From an uncultured Dorea sp. (GTDB lineage Bacteria; Bacillota; Clostridia; Lachnospirales; Lachnospiraceae): 64,000 nucleotides of DNA. Below, one piece after another: positions 51,477 to 60,351 of this stretch. The DNA lies in the NCBI GenBank assembly GCA_910577685.1, contig CAJTOH010000014.1, positions 1 to 64,000 of the forward strand, in the 5' to 3' direction. The position numbers and the translations under genes were made by a program. A model generated the notes under the pieces. The model saw nothing but the letters and a program-made list of their open reading frames with translations. It did no database searches and was not told the DNA's origin. The number at the start of each line of letters is the position of its first letter. The first letter of the stretch is position 1.

Positions 51477-51665
51477 ATGAACCGCAAGAAAGTTGTCTGC
51501 TCCTGCCGTAATGTGACGAAAGGGGATATAGCGGACGCTGTGAAAGCGGGTGCCGATTCTTTCAAGGAAGTGAAGAAGATGACGAAGGTAGGCAAGAGCT
51601 GCGGCAAGTGTAAGAAAAAGGCGAAGAAGCTGACGAAGAAATTATTGAAGGAAAGAGTAGAATGA
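51477..51665 (+). CDS. BFD-like [2Fe-2S] protein
   Basis: 62 residues. Cysteines in VCSCRNVTKGDI (C8, C10) and KSCGKCKKK (C42, C45) give the C-x-C ... C-x-x-C pattern of bacterioferritin-associated ferredoxin. In proteobacteria Bfd delivers electrons that release iron from bacterioferritin; here it is coupled to a plain ferritin, with a very lysine-rich tail. No separate ribosome site is obvious, so translation is probably coupled to ferritin. Confidence 0.8.
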   Translation: MNRKKVVCSCRNVTKGDIADAVKAGADSFKEVKKMTKVGKSCGKCKKKAKKLTKKLLKERVE

Positions 51666-52408
51666 GTGTAGATATGAAGAAAGCTGTTTTGGAGAAGCTG
51701 CGGGTCTCCGAAGCAGTCTTTGTCCTGTTGTCCGGCTGTACGCGCCTGCCCTATGTGGAATGTGACCCGGAGACATACGACGACCAGATTCTGCTGTATT
51801 ATACGGAAGAGGACGCTAAGAGACGGGCAAAAGAACTGCTGGAGGAGAAAACCCTGATACACGTCGTCAAGGTTGAGAAGAAGAGCTTCCTGCCGTTTTA
51901 CACCAGTCTGTATCCTATGGGAGTGAATTGTATCGTTGTGAGCGACGGGATGCCGGACCGGACGGCGGTACAGTTAGATGAACTGATCCGGCGCAATCGT
52001 CCGGAGCAGCTTCCCGAGGGGCAGGTCTGGGTAGAGAACCCGGAGCTTCACCTGACGGCAATTTATTTTATGCAGAAGCTCCACAAGAATCAGGGGCAGG
52101 AGATGACGGAGGAGATGACGGAACTCTATGAAGAGATGCTTGCGCATTTCGGAAGGGGAAAATATATCTTTGCCGTGGGGGCGGATAAAGGAATCCCGGC
52201 GCTTAAGGGAAAAGACGGGAAGATGTACCAGCCGTTATTTACGGACTCTCAGGAATTCCGGAAGTTCAGCGGTCCCAACCGGCTTCGGGCCATGGTGGTG
52301 GAGGCAGATAAGGTCAGGAACCTGCTGCCGGCAGAGAGCGAGGGCATCGTGCTGAACCCGTTGGGAGTGAACGTTCAGTTTAAGATAAGAAAAAGACCAG
52401 ATAACTAG
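51662..52408 (+). CDS. SseB-family-like protein
   Basis: 248 residues, overlapping the BFD-like gene by 4 bp (ATGA). The central and C-terminal parts (SFLPFYTSLYPMGVNCIVVSD, KYIFAVGADKG, PLFTDSQEFRKF, and GIVLNPLGVNVQF at the end) follow the pattern of SseB N-terminal domain proteins (PF07179), in which a PLFTD-EF-KF motif and a late ---INP-G-N- are typical. Function unknown; the coupling to ferritin and BFD may mean an iron-related role or simple cotranscription. A terminator covers its stop codon. Confidence 0.55.
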   Translation: MSVDMKKAVLEKLRVSEAVFVLLSGCTRLPYVECDPETYDDQILLYYTEEDAKRRAKELLEEKTLIHVVKVEKKSFLPFYTSLYPMGVNCIVVSDGMPDRTAVQLDELIRRNRPEQLPEGQVWVENPELHLTAIYFMQKLHKNQGQEMTEEMTELYEEMLAHFGRGKYIFAVGADKGIPALKGKDGKMYQPLFTDSQEFRKFSGPNRLRAMVVEADKVRNLLPAESEGIVLNPLGVNVQFKIRKRPDN

Positions 52409-52425
52409 AGTTATCTGGTCTTTTC
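52391..52425 (+). terminator. Intrinsic terminator overlapping the SseB-like stop codon
   Basis: AAAGACCAGATAACT pairs with AGTTATCTGGTCTTT; a T run follows. The left arm includes the last codons of the gene. Confidence 0.9.
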
Positions 52426-52536
52426 CATAATCTCAATTTCATGTATTGCTTTTAAATATCTAAATCATATTGCTATTTAATATATATTAAAAGGTACATT
52501 AATTACGATTATAAGAATTACATTGCATTACATTAA

Positions 52537-52734
52537 TTAGATCTTTGTTACATTGACTGCCTGAGGACCTTTAGAACCTTCTGTTACATCGTACTCTACG
52601 CTCTGGCCCTCGTCTAAAGACTTGAAACCTTCCATGTTCAGCCCGGAATAGTGGACGAACACATCATTTCCGGTTTCATCAGAAATGAAACCGTAACCCT
52701 TTTGGTTGTTGAACCATTTCACTGTACCTTTCAT
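52537..52734 (-). CDS. Cold-shock protein (CspA family)
   Basis: 65 residues of the single cold-shock domain: MKGTVKWFNNQKGYGFISDE (RNP-1 KGYGFI) and NDVFVHYSG (RNP-2 VFVH), ending GPQAVNVTKI. It binds single-stranded RNA/DNA and melts mRNA structure. GGAGGTATTGTC precedes the ATG. A leader of about 70 nt separates it from a likely promoter, a common layout for temperature-responsive csp genes. Confidence 0.96.
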   Translation of the reverse strand: MKGTVKWFNNQKGYGFISDETGNDVFVHYSGLNMEGFKSLDEGQSVEYDVTEGSKGPQAVNVTKI

Positions 52735-52806
52735 GACAATACCTCCAAACTTAAGTTATTTAGAAACTCCGCATCTATAAAATAATTCTATAGATAACTG
52801 TCTAAT

Positions 52807-52835
52807 AGACTAGCATATATTTATAAAAGCGTCAA
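52807..52835 (-). promoter_or_regulatory. Candidate promoter of the cold-shock gene
   Basis: On the minus strand TTGACG (complement of 52830-52835), 17 bases and TAGTCT (complement of 52807-52812). The -10 box is weak. Confidence 0.45.
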
Positions 52836-52898
52836 GAGATTTGGGAATATTTTTTATATTTTTACTATAAAATCATAGTTTAGGTAATATCATTTTAC

Positions 52899-52927
52899 TT
52901 GACGAAATGCGTGTAAAAGTGTAAAGT
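52899..52927 (+). promoter_or_regulatory. Candidate promoter of ptsI
   Basis: TTGACG (52899-52904), 17 bases, TAAAGT (52922-52927). It would give a leader of about 100 nt before ptsI; I see no recognised riboswitch in it. Confidence 0.45.
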
Positions 52928-53032
52928 ATACATTATCGGAAGTAGTCAGCCGACCTGGGCAGGAAAGGATTACGGAATATCCGCACGGCTATAGCTCGAC
53001 GGAAGATTAAAGGGATAATAGAGGACGAGAGT

Positions 53033-54658
53033 ATGATCACATTGACGGGGAAAAAAGTATCAGAAGGAATTGCCATGGGTAAGTTATCCTTCTATAAGCG
53101 GGATTCAAAGGAAATCCGGCGGATATATGTAAAGGATGTTGAGAAGGAGGTACAGCGTTTCCAGAAAGCGCGCCAGAAGGCGCTGCAGGAACTAAGGGAG
53201 CTGTATGAGACCGCCGCCAAAGAGGTGGGAGAAGCCAATGCAGCGATCTTTGAGATGCAGCAGATGATACTGGAAGATCAGGATCTGGTTGACAAGGTTA
53301 CGGGGATCATCGTCGAGCAGAAGCTGAATGCGGAGTACGCCATCCAGAATGCGGCGGAGAATTTTATTTCCACGGCAGTTGAGAACGATAAGAATTATAT
53401 ACAGGGGCATGACGCGGACGTCTGGGATGTGTCGAACCGTCTTCAGAATATCTTAGCCAGAGGGTGGAAGGATAAGATGCTGATGGACGAGCCGTTTGTG
53501 CTGGCGGCGGGAGAGCTGTATCCCAGCGAGGCGGTCCAGCTTGACAAGACGAAGGTCTTAGGCTTCGTCACGAGGTATGGTACCATCAATTCCCATACGG
53601 CCGTGCTTGCCCGTACCAAGGGCATCCCTTCTGTGATCGGGCTGGGAGAAGCGTTAAAGAAGGACTATGAGGGAAAGACTATCATAGTGGACGGGTTCGA
53701 GGGCAAAGTGTACATTGAACCGGATTATACGACGATTACGAAGATGCGTCAGAAGCAGGATGCCAACCATACGCAGGTACAGAACCTTGAGCGTCTTAAG
53801 GGCAAAGAGAATATCACCCAGAGCGGGCAGAAGATCGATGTCTGTGCGAATATCGGGAACCGGGAGGATATAGAGAATGTGCTGCGCTGCGACGCGGGCG
53901 GGATCGGGCTTTTCAGGAGTGAATTCCTGTACATGGAGAGCGGTTCTAAGCCCCCGACAGAGGAGTATCAGTTTCAGGTGTACAAGCTTGCTGCGGAGTC
54001 TATGGGGATCAAGAAGGTGGTCATAAGGACGGCCGATCTAGGGGGAGAGAAGACGGCAGAGTGCCTTGATCTTGGGACGGAACCCAATCCGGCAATCGGT
54101 TACCGCGGAATCCGGGTGTCCCTTGACAAGGAGGAAGTTTTCAAGACGCAGCTCCGTGCGATACTGAGAGCGTCGGCTTTCGGGAACCTGTCCATCATGT
54201 TCCCCATGGTTACCTCCATCGAAGAGGTAAAGCTTGCGAAGCTTATGCTTGAAAAGGCGAAGAAGGAATTGAAGAAGGAGAAGACAGCTTTTGATTCGGA
54301 TATCCCGGTAGGGGTTATGATCGAGACGCCTGCAGCCGTTATGATCAGCGGCGAGCTTGCAAGGGAAGTAGATTTCTTCAGCATCGGGACGAATGATCTG
54401 CTGCAGCTTACGCTGGGAATGGACCGTCAGAACGAGCGGTTAGAGCGGTACTATAACCCGCACCACTCGGCGCTTCTTAAGATGATCCGGATCATTACGA
54501 ATAATGTACATCTGGAAGAGAAGCATATTAGCGTATGCGGCGATATGGCGGCAGATTTAGAGATGACAGAGTATCTGATCCAGATTGGGATTGACGAGCT
54601 GTCTGTGGCGCCGAACCAAGTACTGGCGCTTCGGAAGAAGATCCGGGAGATTCAATAA
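53033..54658 (+). CDS. ptsI: Phosphoenolpyruvate-protein phosphotransferase (enzyme I of the PTS)
   Basis: 541 residues. The N-terminal part carries the phosphohistidine motif GTINSHTAVLARTKGIPSVIG; the C-terminal PEP-binding barrel has GIGLFRSEFLYM, GYRGIRVSLD, MIETPAAVMI, FFSIGTNDLLQLTLGMDR and VCGDMAADLE. It takes phosphate from PEP and passes it to HPr. No ptsH is adjacent, so HPr is encoded elsewhere. It is slightly shorter than the usual 570 residues, the difference being spread over the N-terminal domain. A terminator follows. Confidence 0.95.
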   Translation: MITLTGKKVSEGIAMGKLSFYKRDSKEIRRIYVKDVEKEVQRFQKARQKALQELRELYETAAKEVGEANAAIFEMQQMILEDQDLVDKVTGIIVEQKLNAEYAIQNAAENFISTAVENDKNYIQGHDADVWDVSNRLQNILARGWKDKMLMDEPFVLAAGELYPSEAVQLDKTKVLGFVTRYGTINSHTAVLARTKGIPSVIGLGEALKKDYEGKTIIVDGFEGKVYIEPDYTTITKMRQKQDANHTQVQNLERLKGKENITQSGQKIDVCANIGNREDIENVLRCDAGGIGLFRSEFLYMESGSKPPTEEYQFQVYKLAAESMGIKKVVIRTADLGGEKTAECLDLGTEPNPAIGYRGIRVSLDKEEVFKTQLRAILRASAFGNLSIMFPMVTSIEEVKLAKLMLEKAKKELKKEKTAFDSDIPVGVMIETPAAVMISGELAREVDFFSIGTNDLLQLTLGMDRQNERLERYYNPHHSALLKMIRIITNNVHLEEKHISVCGDMAADLEMTEYLIQIGIDELSVAPNQVLALRKKIREIQ

Positions 54659-54708
54659 AAGATATGGCTGTATTGTCTGTGCCGCTGCACGGATACTTAA
54701 GATAAAGA

Positions 54709-54749
54709 CCGCCGCATTGAAGGGAGTACCTTAATGCGGCGGCTTTTTT
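54709..54749 (+). terminator. Intrinsic terminator after ptsI
   Basis: CCGCCGCATTGAAGG / CCTTAATGCGGCGG with a T run (one bulge). Confidence 0.88.
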
Positions 54750-54805
54750 ATCGCTCTGTCTTTCTAATTCGCTGTTCCTATCCCGTTTGCAGGCTTTAGG
54801 ATACT

Positions 54806-55921
54806 TTATAAGGTATCCTCGCGCCGGATATATCCGGGAGCGGCAGGATCGGCGATAATCTCTTTGGCATGTATGATCTTGGCGTGCTTGTCAACAACCT
54901 GACAGTCAATCGTAACGTCGTTGCCGATTAGAGCTCCCGGAAGTACGACGCTGTTCTTCACTACGGCGCCTTTCTTGATCACGCACCCGCGTCCGATTAC
55001 GGAATTCTCGACGGTTCCTTCAATAAGGCATCCGTTGGATACGACGGAACTCTTCACATCTGCCGTATCAAAATACTGTGTCGGGCAGGAATCATTAGTC
55101 CTTGTGTATACCGGCCATTCGTCGTCGAACAGGCCTGTAGCCCTCTTAGCGTCAATCAGTTCGATATTCGCATTATAGAAGCTTCCAAGATCGGTAATGG
55201 ATGCGAAATATCCCCTGTGGGAGATACCGCGTACATCCAATTCCTCGCAAGCGTTGTTGACGATATCTGCCAGCGTGTACATGGAGGATAAGGATTTGGC
55301 CTTCTTGATCAGGTCGAGGAACAACTCCTTCTTCATGATATATGTATCCATGAAAATATTTCTGTTCTTAGCGTTTCCGCGGTTCGGCTCTATTGACAGG
55401 ACGCCTTTCTGGCGGTTCAGGTCCAGAGCGTTGCAATTCAGGAAAGATTCCCTTGCATTGTCCACGCTGTGGTATAAAAGCGTAATATCCGCTTCTGATT
55501 CGATATGGTTCGCAAGCAGCGCATTAAAGTCTGCGGAGTAGACCATATAGCTTGGCGCGATTACGACATAGGGCTGGTGTGATCTCTCGATACACTCAAG
55601 ATTCGCTGAAAATGCGGCGATATCCGTATTATACAGGTCGTTGTCACCCTTGGACTCTGAGAACAGAATGTGCAGCCGTCCGCGTTTGGAGTTAATGTTG
55701 TAGTGACGTCCCGTTCCAAGATGTTCTACCAGAGAGCGGGGCTTTCTTCTAATATATACCTGGATGCGGTCGATGCCGCTGTTGCTCATATTCGAGATTG
55801 GGAAGTCGATTACACGGTATCTGCCCAGGAAAGAAAAGGCACCGATCGGGCGGTATTCTTCCAGTCCTTTCACCCAGATGTGATTTCCGGAAAAATTAAC
55901 GATTCCTAATGCTTTACTCAT
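54806..55921 (-). CDS. glgD: Glucose-1-phosphate adenylyltransferase, GlgD subunit
   Basis: 371 residues. It has the nucleotidyltransferase outline (FLGRYRVIDFPISNMSNSGIDRIQVYIRRKPRSLVEHLGTG) and a left-handed beta-helix at the end (SVVSNGCLIEGTVENSVIGRGCVIKKGAVVKNSVVLPG). The N-terminal GGRG-RL glycine loop that GlgC carries is absent (it begins ALGIVNFSGN), as usual for the non-catalytic GlgD regulatory partner in Firmicutes. It starts one base after the glgC stop. Confidence 0.94.
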   Translation of the reverse strand: MSKALGIVNFSGNHIWVKGLEEYRPIGAFSFLGRYRVIDFPISNMSNSGIDRIQVYIRRKPRSLVEHLGTGRHYNINSKRGRLHILFSESKGDNDLYNTDIAAFSANLECIERSHQPYVVIAPSYMVYSADFNALLANHIESEADITLLYHSVDNARESFLNCNALDLNRQKGVLSIEPNRGNAKNRNIFMDTYIMKKELFLDLIKKAKSLSSMYTLADIVNNACEELDVRGISHRGYFASITDLGSFYNANIELIDAKRATGLFDDEWPVYTRTNDSCPTQYFDTADVKSSVVSNGCLIEGTVENSVIGRGCVIKKGAVVKNSVVLPGALIGNDVTIDCQVVDKHAKIIHAKEIIADPAAPGYIRREDTL

Positions 55922-55922
55922 A

Positions 55923-57062
55923 TTATTCTACCCCCTTTACGCGTTTTGCCACAAGTTCGATGTGTTCGCTGTCGGCGCTTCCGACAACAGCTTCTTTGCC
56001 GATCTTAACGCCGTCAGCTACAAGCGCGCGCTGTACGACCGCGCCGGCTTCTACCTTGGCTCCGGGCATCAATACGCTGTCGATTACCCGTGCGCCTTCC
56101 CCGACTTCTACTCCTGTGAAGAGGACGGAATTCTTGACCTCTCCCTCGATGATACAGCCCTGTGTGATAAAGGCGCGCTTAATGCTGGCATCCGGCCCTA
56201 CATAATGGGGCAGGGTTGTAACGTCTTCCGTATAAATCTTCCATGTCGGGTCGCTTAAGTCAAGCTCGTTGTTCGTATCCAGAAGATCCATGTTCGCTTC
56301 CCACAGGGAATCAATAGTTCCCACGTCTTTCCAGTAGCCTTTGAACTTGTATGCATACAGAGTCTTGTGGTCAGCCAGAAGCTGCGGGATTATATCCTTA
56401 CCGAAATCGTGATTGGAATCAGGATTCTTCATATCGGCAACCAAAAGCTTACGCAGAGGCTTCCATGTAAAGATATAAATACCCATCGAAGCGAGATTAC
56501 TCTTCGGCTGAGCAGGTTTCTCCTCGAATTCGATAATATGTCCGTCCTCGTCCGTATTCATGATGCCGAAACGGCTTGCCTCCTTAAACGGCACCTCAAT
56601 TACGGCGATTGTAGCGTCAGCGTTATTGGCTTTATGCTCTGCCAGCATCTTGGCGTAATTCATCTTATAGATGTGGTCGCCGGAAAGGACTAGCAGGTAT
56701 TCCGGAGAATAGGTATCGATAAAGTCGATGTTCTGGGAAATCGCGTCGGCGGTTCCGCGATAAACATCCAGATTAGCGTCAGCCTTCTCACGGGGCGGAA
56801 GTACATATACACCGCTGTCTTTTGCGTCCAGACCCCAGCGGCGTCCGGCTGCAACGTAACTGTTCAATAAAACGGATTCATATTGTGTCAGTACACCGAT
56901 CACATCGATGCCGCTATTGGCACAGTTGCTTAACGGGAAATCAACAATGCGGTACTTTCCACCATATGATACAGCCGGCTTTGCCACCTTATTGGTAAGG
57001 TCGTGCAGTCTGGAGCCACGACCGCCGGCCAAAATCATCGCTAACATAGTATTTTGCTTCAT
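55923..57062 (-). CDS. glgC: Glucose-1-phosphate adenylyltransferase (ADP-glucose pyrophosphorylase)
   Basis: 379 residues. Catalytic loop AMILAGGRGSRLHDLTNKVAKPAV, the FPLSNCANSGID stretch, LVLSGDHIYKMNYAKML with the metal-binding aspartate, EFEEKPAQPKSN and a beta-helix tail. It makes ADP-glucose from glucose-1-phosphate and ATP, the committed step of glycogen synthesis. It is first in a two-gene unit with glgD. No glgA or glgB is in the window. Confidence 0.96.
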   Translation of the reverse strand: MKQNTMLAMILAGGRGSRLHDLTNKVAKPAVSYGGKYRIVDFPLSNCANSGIDVIGVLTQYESVLLNSYVAAGRRWGLDAKDSGVYVLPPREKADANLDVYRGTADAISQNIDFIDTYSPEYLLVLSGDHIYKMNYAKMLAEHKANNADATIAVIEVPFKEASRFGIMNTDEDGHIIEFEEKPAQPKSNLASMGIYIFTWKPLRKLLVADMKNPDSNHDFGKDIIPQLLADHKTLYAYKFKGYWKDVGTIDSLWEANMDLLDTNNELDLSDPTWKIYTEDVTTLPHYVGPDASIKRAFITQGCIIEGEVKNSVLFTGVEVGEGARVIDSVLMPGAKVEAGAVVQRALVADGVKIGKEAVVGSADSEHIELVAKRVKGVE

Positions 57063-57105
57063 AGTGAGCCCTCTCTTTCCATTTATATGTTACATGATAA
57101 TAGAT

Positions 57106-57134
57106 ATTATACAATTTTTTTCTCGTTCTTTCCA
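57106..57134 (-). promoter_or_regulatory. Candidate promoter of glgC-glgD
   Basis: Minus-strand TGGAAA (complement of 57129-57134), 17 bases and TATAAT (complement of 57106-57111), about 44 bases before the glgC start. Confidence 0.55.
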
Positions 57135-57268
57135 TATATTTGTACAAAAAAAGAAAAATTTCTAGTAAAAATTGTCAGATATGCCTTTTCTTATGGGGAA
57201 TCATAAAGAGCGACCCTATCAATATCAGATAAAATTTGTTTGCAAAGAAGATTTTCTGAAAATAATCC

Positions 57269-57297
57269 TTACATTTACGGTTTATTCGTGATATAAT
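57269..57297 (+). promoter_or_regulatory. Promoter of the CarD-type regulator leader
   Basis: TTACAT (57269-57274), 17 bases, TATAAT (57292-57297), giving a start near 57304. Confidence 0.65.
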
Positions 57298-57303
57298 ACA
57301 AAC

Positions 57304-57418
57304 AGAAAGGATTATATGTCATTGGGAATTATAAATTCATAGGTGTAACTCCAGACATACTGGCGTACAATCTTAGGCAACAAGGGGGAAGCTGCTATGA
57401 TTGTGCGCTGTTTTTTTT
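57304..57418 (+). ncRNA. Terminated leader RNA upstream of the CarD-type gene
   Basis: From the predicted start near 57304 an RNA of about 115 nt would end at the hairpin GGCGTACAATC (57362-57372) / GATTGTGCGCT (57399-57409) with eight T residues. The gene starts 48 bases later. It may be a cis-regulatory attenuator or a free small RNA; I do not recognise a known riboswitch in it. Confidence 0.5.
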
Positions 57419-57466
57419 ATCTTTTCTGTTGTAATGTTGATGTCATAACGGAGAAGGAGGTTGTTT

Positions 57467-57967
57467 ATGTTCAAAATCGGTGATTATGTTGCACATTATA
57501 AGGAGGGCGTCTGCGAGGTGACGGATATTGGGAGGCTTGATATGAACTGTTCGGACAAGCAGAAGGAATATTATACGTTAAAGCCGCTCTATAATGCTAA
57601 AGGGACTCTGTATACACCTGTGGAGAACGAGAAGAGGCAGATTAGGGAAGTCATATCCTGTGAGGAGGCAAAGGAACTGATCGGCAGTATGGGAAGCATT
57701 GAGAAGATCGGAGTTACGGATGAAAAGAAGCGGGAGGTATTTTATAAGGAAGCGCTCCTTAAGAATCAATGCAGGGAATGGGTATCCCTGATCAAGACGT
57801 CTTACCTGCGCAAGATGCATCGGATTGCGTCCGGGAAGAAGTCCGTCAACGTAGATGAAAAGTATCTGGGCATTGCGGAGAAGTTCCTGTTAGGGGAGCT
57901 GGCGGTTGCGTTAGATATGCCAAAAGAAGAAGTACGAGGGTATTTAGAAAAGTGTTTGGAAGAGTAA
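57467..57967 (+). CDS. CarD-family transcriptional regulator
   Basis: About 166 residues. The N-terminal 60 residues form the CarD/TRCF RNA-polymerase-interacting domain (FKIGDYVAHYKEGVCEVTDIG, KEYYTLKPLYN, GTLYTPVEN). The rest is helical (REWVSLIKTSYLRKMHRI, DEKYLGIAEKFLLGELAVALDMPKEEVRGYL). CarD proteins bind the RNA polymerase beta subunit and affect promoter opening. GAAGGAGG lies before the ATG at 57467. The terminated leader upstream suggests regulation by transcription readthrough. Confidence 0.85.
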   Translation: MFKIGDYVAHYKEGVCEVTDIGRLDMNCSDKQKEYYTLKPLYNAKGTLYTPVENEKRQIREVISCEEAKELIGSMGSIEKIGVTDEKKREVFYKEALLKNQCREWVSLIKTSYLRKMHRIASGKKSVNVDEKYLGIAEKFLLGELAVALDMPKEEVRGYLEKCLEE

Positions 57968-57999
57968 CAGAAGAGTTTATAAGGTCGATAAACGGAACC

Positions 58000-58064
58000 G
58001 GGCTGCCATGATGCATTGCACAATAACTCAGATCTATTGCGCAATGCATCATGACAGCCCTTTA
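58000..58064. terminator. Bidirectional terminator between carD-type gene and alpha-galactosidase
   Basis: GGGCTG-CC-ATGATGCATTGC and its complement ending CATGACAGCCC form a long stem with T-rich flank. It lies between converging genes. Confidence 0.75.
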
Positions 58065-58070
58065 TTTACA

Positions 58071-60317
58071 TTATTTTTCCGTAATATGGATGCGGAAACT
58101 CTCATATTCTTCGGTCGCCGTCGGAAGAAGAAGCCCGCCGTTCATCAATACGTCCCCGGGATATTCTTGTCCGTCTACCATGTAAATGCCGTCCTTTTTC
58201 AGTCCTTTTAGACGCATCCAGCGTCCGGGACCGTTAGGATGAATCTGGAGGGCAACGATGCACAGGAGGGCCTCGCTGCCGTCTTCGGCTGCAAATTCCC
58301 ATCCATGGTATGCGTCTACCGCATCCGGATTGGTGAGACGATAATAGTCGCCGTACTGGATAAGATCATAGTATTTTTTGAACTCTTGAATCTGTGCCTT
58401 GACTATTTCTTTTTCGTCCCCGGACATTTTGTTTACATCCAGTTCGTATCCGAAGGTGCCGGACATGGCGACGGTTGCCCGCGTATTAAGAGGGGTAATC
58501 CTTCCGGTCTGCTCATTGGGGCAGTGAGAGACATGGGAACCCATGGTGCTCACCGGATAGCCAAAGGAGGTGCCATACTGGATGCTGAGCCTCTCAATCG
58601 CGTCCGTATCGTCGCTGCACCAGATCTGCGGGGTGTAATAGAGCATCCCGGCATCGAAACGTCCGCCGCCGCCGCTGCAGCCTTCAACCAGCATGTCAGG
58701 ATAACGCCGGATTAGCTTCTCAAGCATATCATAAAGGCCAAGTACATAGCGGTGCATCAATTCGCCCTGTCTATTTGCCGGAAGAGCGGCGCTGTAGAGG
58801 TCGGAAAGGCTGCGGTTTAAGTCCCACTTCAGGTATTCGATTCTGGCGGAATCGAGAACCTGACAGATGTGGCTGAAAATATAGTCTCTTACGTCTTCGC
58901 GGGAGAAGTCAAGTAAAAGCTGCTGACGGGAACGGGTCGGAAGCTTGCCCGGTATCTGTATCGCCCATTCAGGATGTTCCCGGTAAAGGTCGCTGTCCTC
59001 GTTGACTCCCTCCGGTTCAAACCAGATGCCGAACTGTAATCCCAGGTCATGGATCTGGTCGGAGAGTTCTTTTAAGGTACATCCGAGTTTCTTTTCGTTT
59101 ACGACCCAGTCGCCGAGACCGGATACGTCCAAATCACGTTTGCCGAACCATCCGTCGTCCATGACAAAAAGTTCAACGCCAAGCTTGGCGGCATCTCTTG
59201 CCATCTGTATCAGCTTGTCCCCGTTAAAGTCAAAATATACGCCTTCCCAGTCATTTAACAGAACCGGACGCCGCTCGGATGTCCATTTTCCGCGGCACAG
59301 GTGGCTTCTGTAAGCCCTGTGGAAAGTGCGGGACAATTCGCCAAGCCCGTGTTCCGAGTATACCATAGCGGCTTCGGGAGCATAAAAGCGTTCATTAGGT
59401 CCGACGCGGTAGCAGAAATTGTCCGGATGAATTCCAAGAAGGAACCGCGTCTGGTCGTACTGGTCAAGCTCGGCGCTTCCGATGAAGTCTCCGCTGTAGA
59501 GGAAGGAGAAGCCGTAACAGTTTCCTGTATCCTCCGTGGTATTCCGGTCAGACAGAATCAGGAACGGATTGTACTGATGGCTGGAAGTTCCCCGCGTGCT
59601 GCCGACGGACTGGATCCCATGCCTTAGGGGAGTGCGCTGGCAGTTGCGTTCCTTTACATGGCGGCCGTAGAAGGTGTGAAGATCGTAGTCGCCGTAAAGA
59701 TAATCAATACATACGCTCTGGATGTTTTCCAAGTAGATGTCCGCGTCGCCGTGGTTCTCGACACAGACGGCCCGTGTAATGATATCCGGATCTTCCATGA
59801 CGCCATAGTAGAGATGGACGTAGAACATGCGGCGGGTATCTTCCAAGGTGATGATCAGAGTGTCTGAACGGCTGCCTGCAGAGTCCCGGATTTGATTCCC
59901 GTTAGGCTGGACGGACATAGAGGATACGTTGGAAGCCGTATCGTAGATTGCCGGAAGACCTGGAAGCGAATACTTGCCCTCTCTGATTTCATGTTTCAGA
60001 TAACGCAGCTCGCAGGAAGAAGTCCCGTCAGGATAGCGGACTTTCAGAGCAGCGGAGCGGTAGTCGCCGCTTCCGTAGGTTGGAAATTCCTGAGGAAGAG
60101 CATCCAGGGAATAGGTTCGTTCGTCCTTAACGTCATAAGGATTACCAGAGAACCCCCGGTCTGCATATGCGATCCGGTAGGAATAGTCGAAAGCAGAACC
60201 CTTCATACCAAACCAGGTATGGAGTAAAACTCCATACCTGTCTGCTTTCATCTGGTACATACTATGGTCTGTCTGTAATGTGAATAATCTGTTTGTGCTG
60301 TCAAATAATATCGCCAT
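58071..60317 (-). CDS. Alpha-galactosidase, GH36
   Basis: 748 residues, a normal length for GH36. The nucleophile motif is EYLKWDLNRSLSD and the acid/base region is IWCSDDTDAIERL; upstream are LFVMDDGWFGKRD and GIWFEPEGVN, all typical of the Aga/RafA clostridial form. There is no signal peptide, so it works in the cytoplasm on imported raffinose-family sugars or melibiose, releasing galactose. It is the last gene of the transporter operon, 34 bases after the second permease. Confidence 0.95.
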   Translation of the reverse strand: MAILFDSTNRLFTLQTDHSMYQMKADRYGVLLHTWFGMKGSAFDYSYRIAYADRGFSGNPYDVKDERTYSLDALPQEFPTYGSGDYRSAALKVRYPDGTSSCELRYLKHEIREGKYSLPGLPAIYDTASNVSSMSVQPNGNQIRDSAGSRSDTLIITLEDTRRMFYVHLYYGVMEDPDIITRAVCVENHGDADIYLENIQSVCIDYLYGDYDLHTFYGRHVKERNCQRTPLRHGIQSVGSTRGTSSHQYNPFLILSDRNTTEDTGNCYGFSFLYSGDFIGSAELDQYDQTRFLLGIHPDNFCYRVGPNERFYAPEAAMVYSEHGLGELSRTFHRAYRSHLCRGKWTSERRPVLLNDWEGVYFDFNGDKLIQMARDAAKLGVELFVMDDGWFGKRDLDVSGLGDWVVNEKKLGCTLKELSDQIHDLGLQFGIWFEPEGVNEDSDLYREHPEWAIQIPGKLPTRSRQQLLLDFSREDVRDYIFSHICQVLDSARIEYLKWDLNRSLSDLYSAALPANRQGELMHRYVLGLYDMLEKLIRRYPDMLVEGCSGGGGRFDAGMLYYTPQIWCSDDTDAIERLSIQYGTSFGYPVSTMGSHVSHCPNEQTGRITPLNTRATVAMSGTFGYELDVNKMSGDEKEIVKAQIQEFKKYYDLIQYGDYYRLTNPDAVDAYHGWEFAAEDGSEALLCIVALQIHPNGPGRWMRLKGLKKDGIYMVDGQEYPGDVLMNGGLLLPTATEEYESFRIHITEK

Positions 60318-60351
60318 AAGTTTGCCCCCATAATAAAAGTGTAAGTTGAAA

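Noticed and set aside
52928..53032. Riboswitch in the ptsI leader.
   Set aside because: The leader has some self-complementary bases but no pattern of a known class that I can recognise, and no terminator or sequestered ribosome site.
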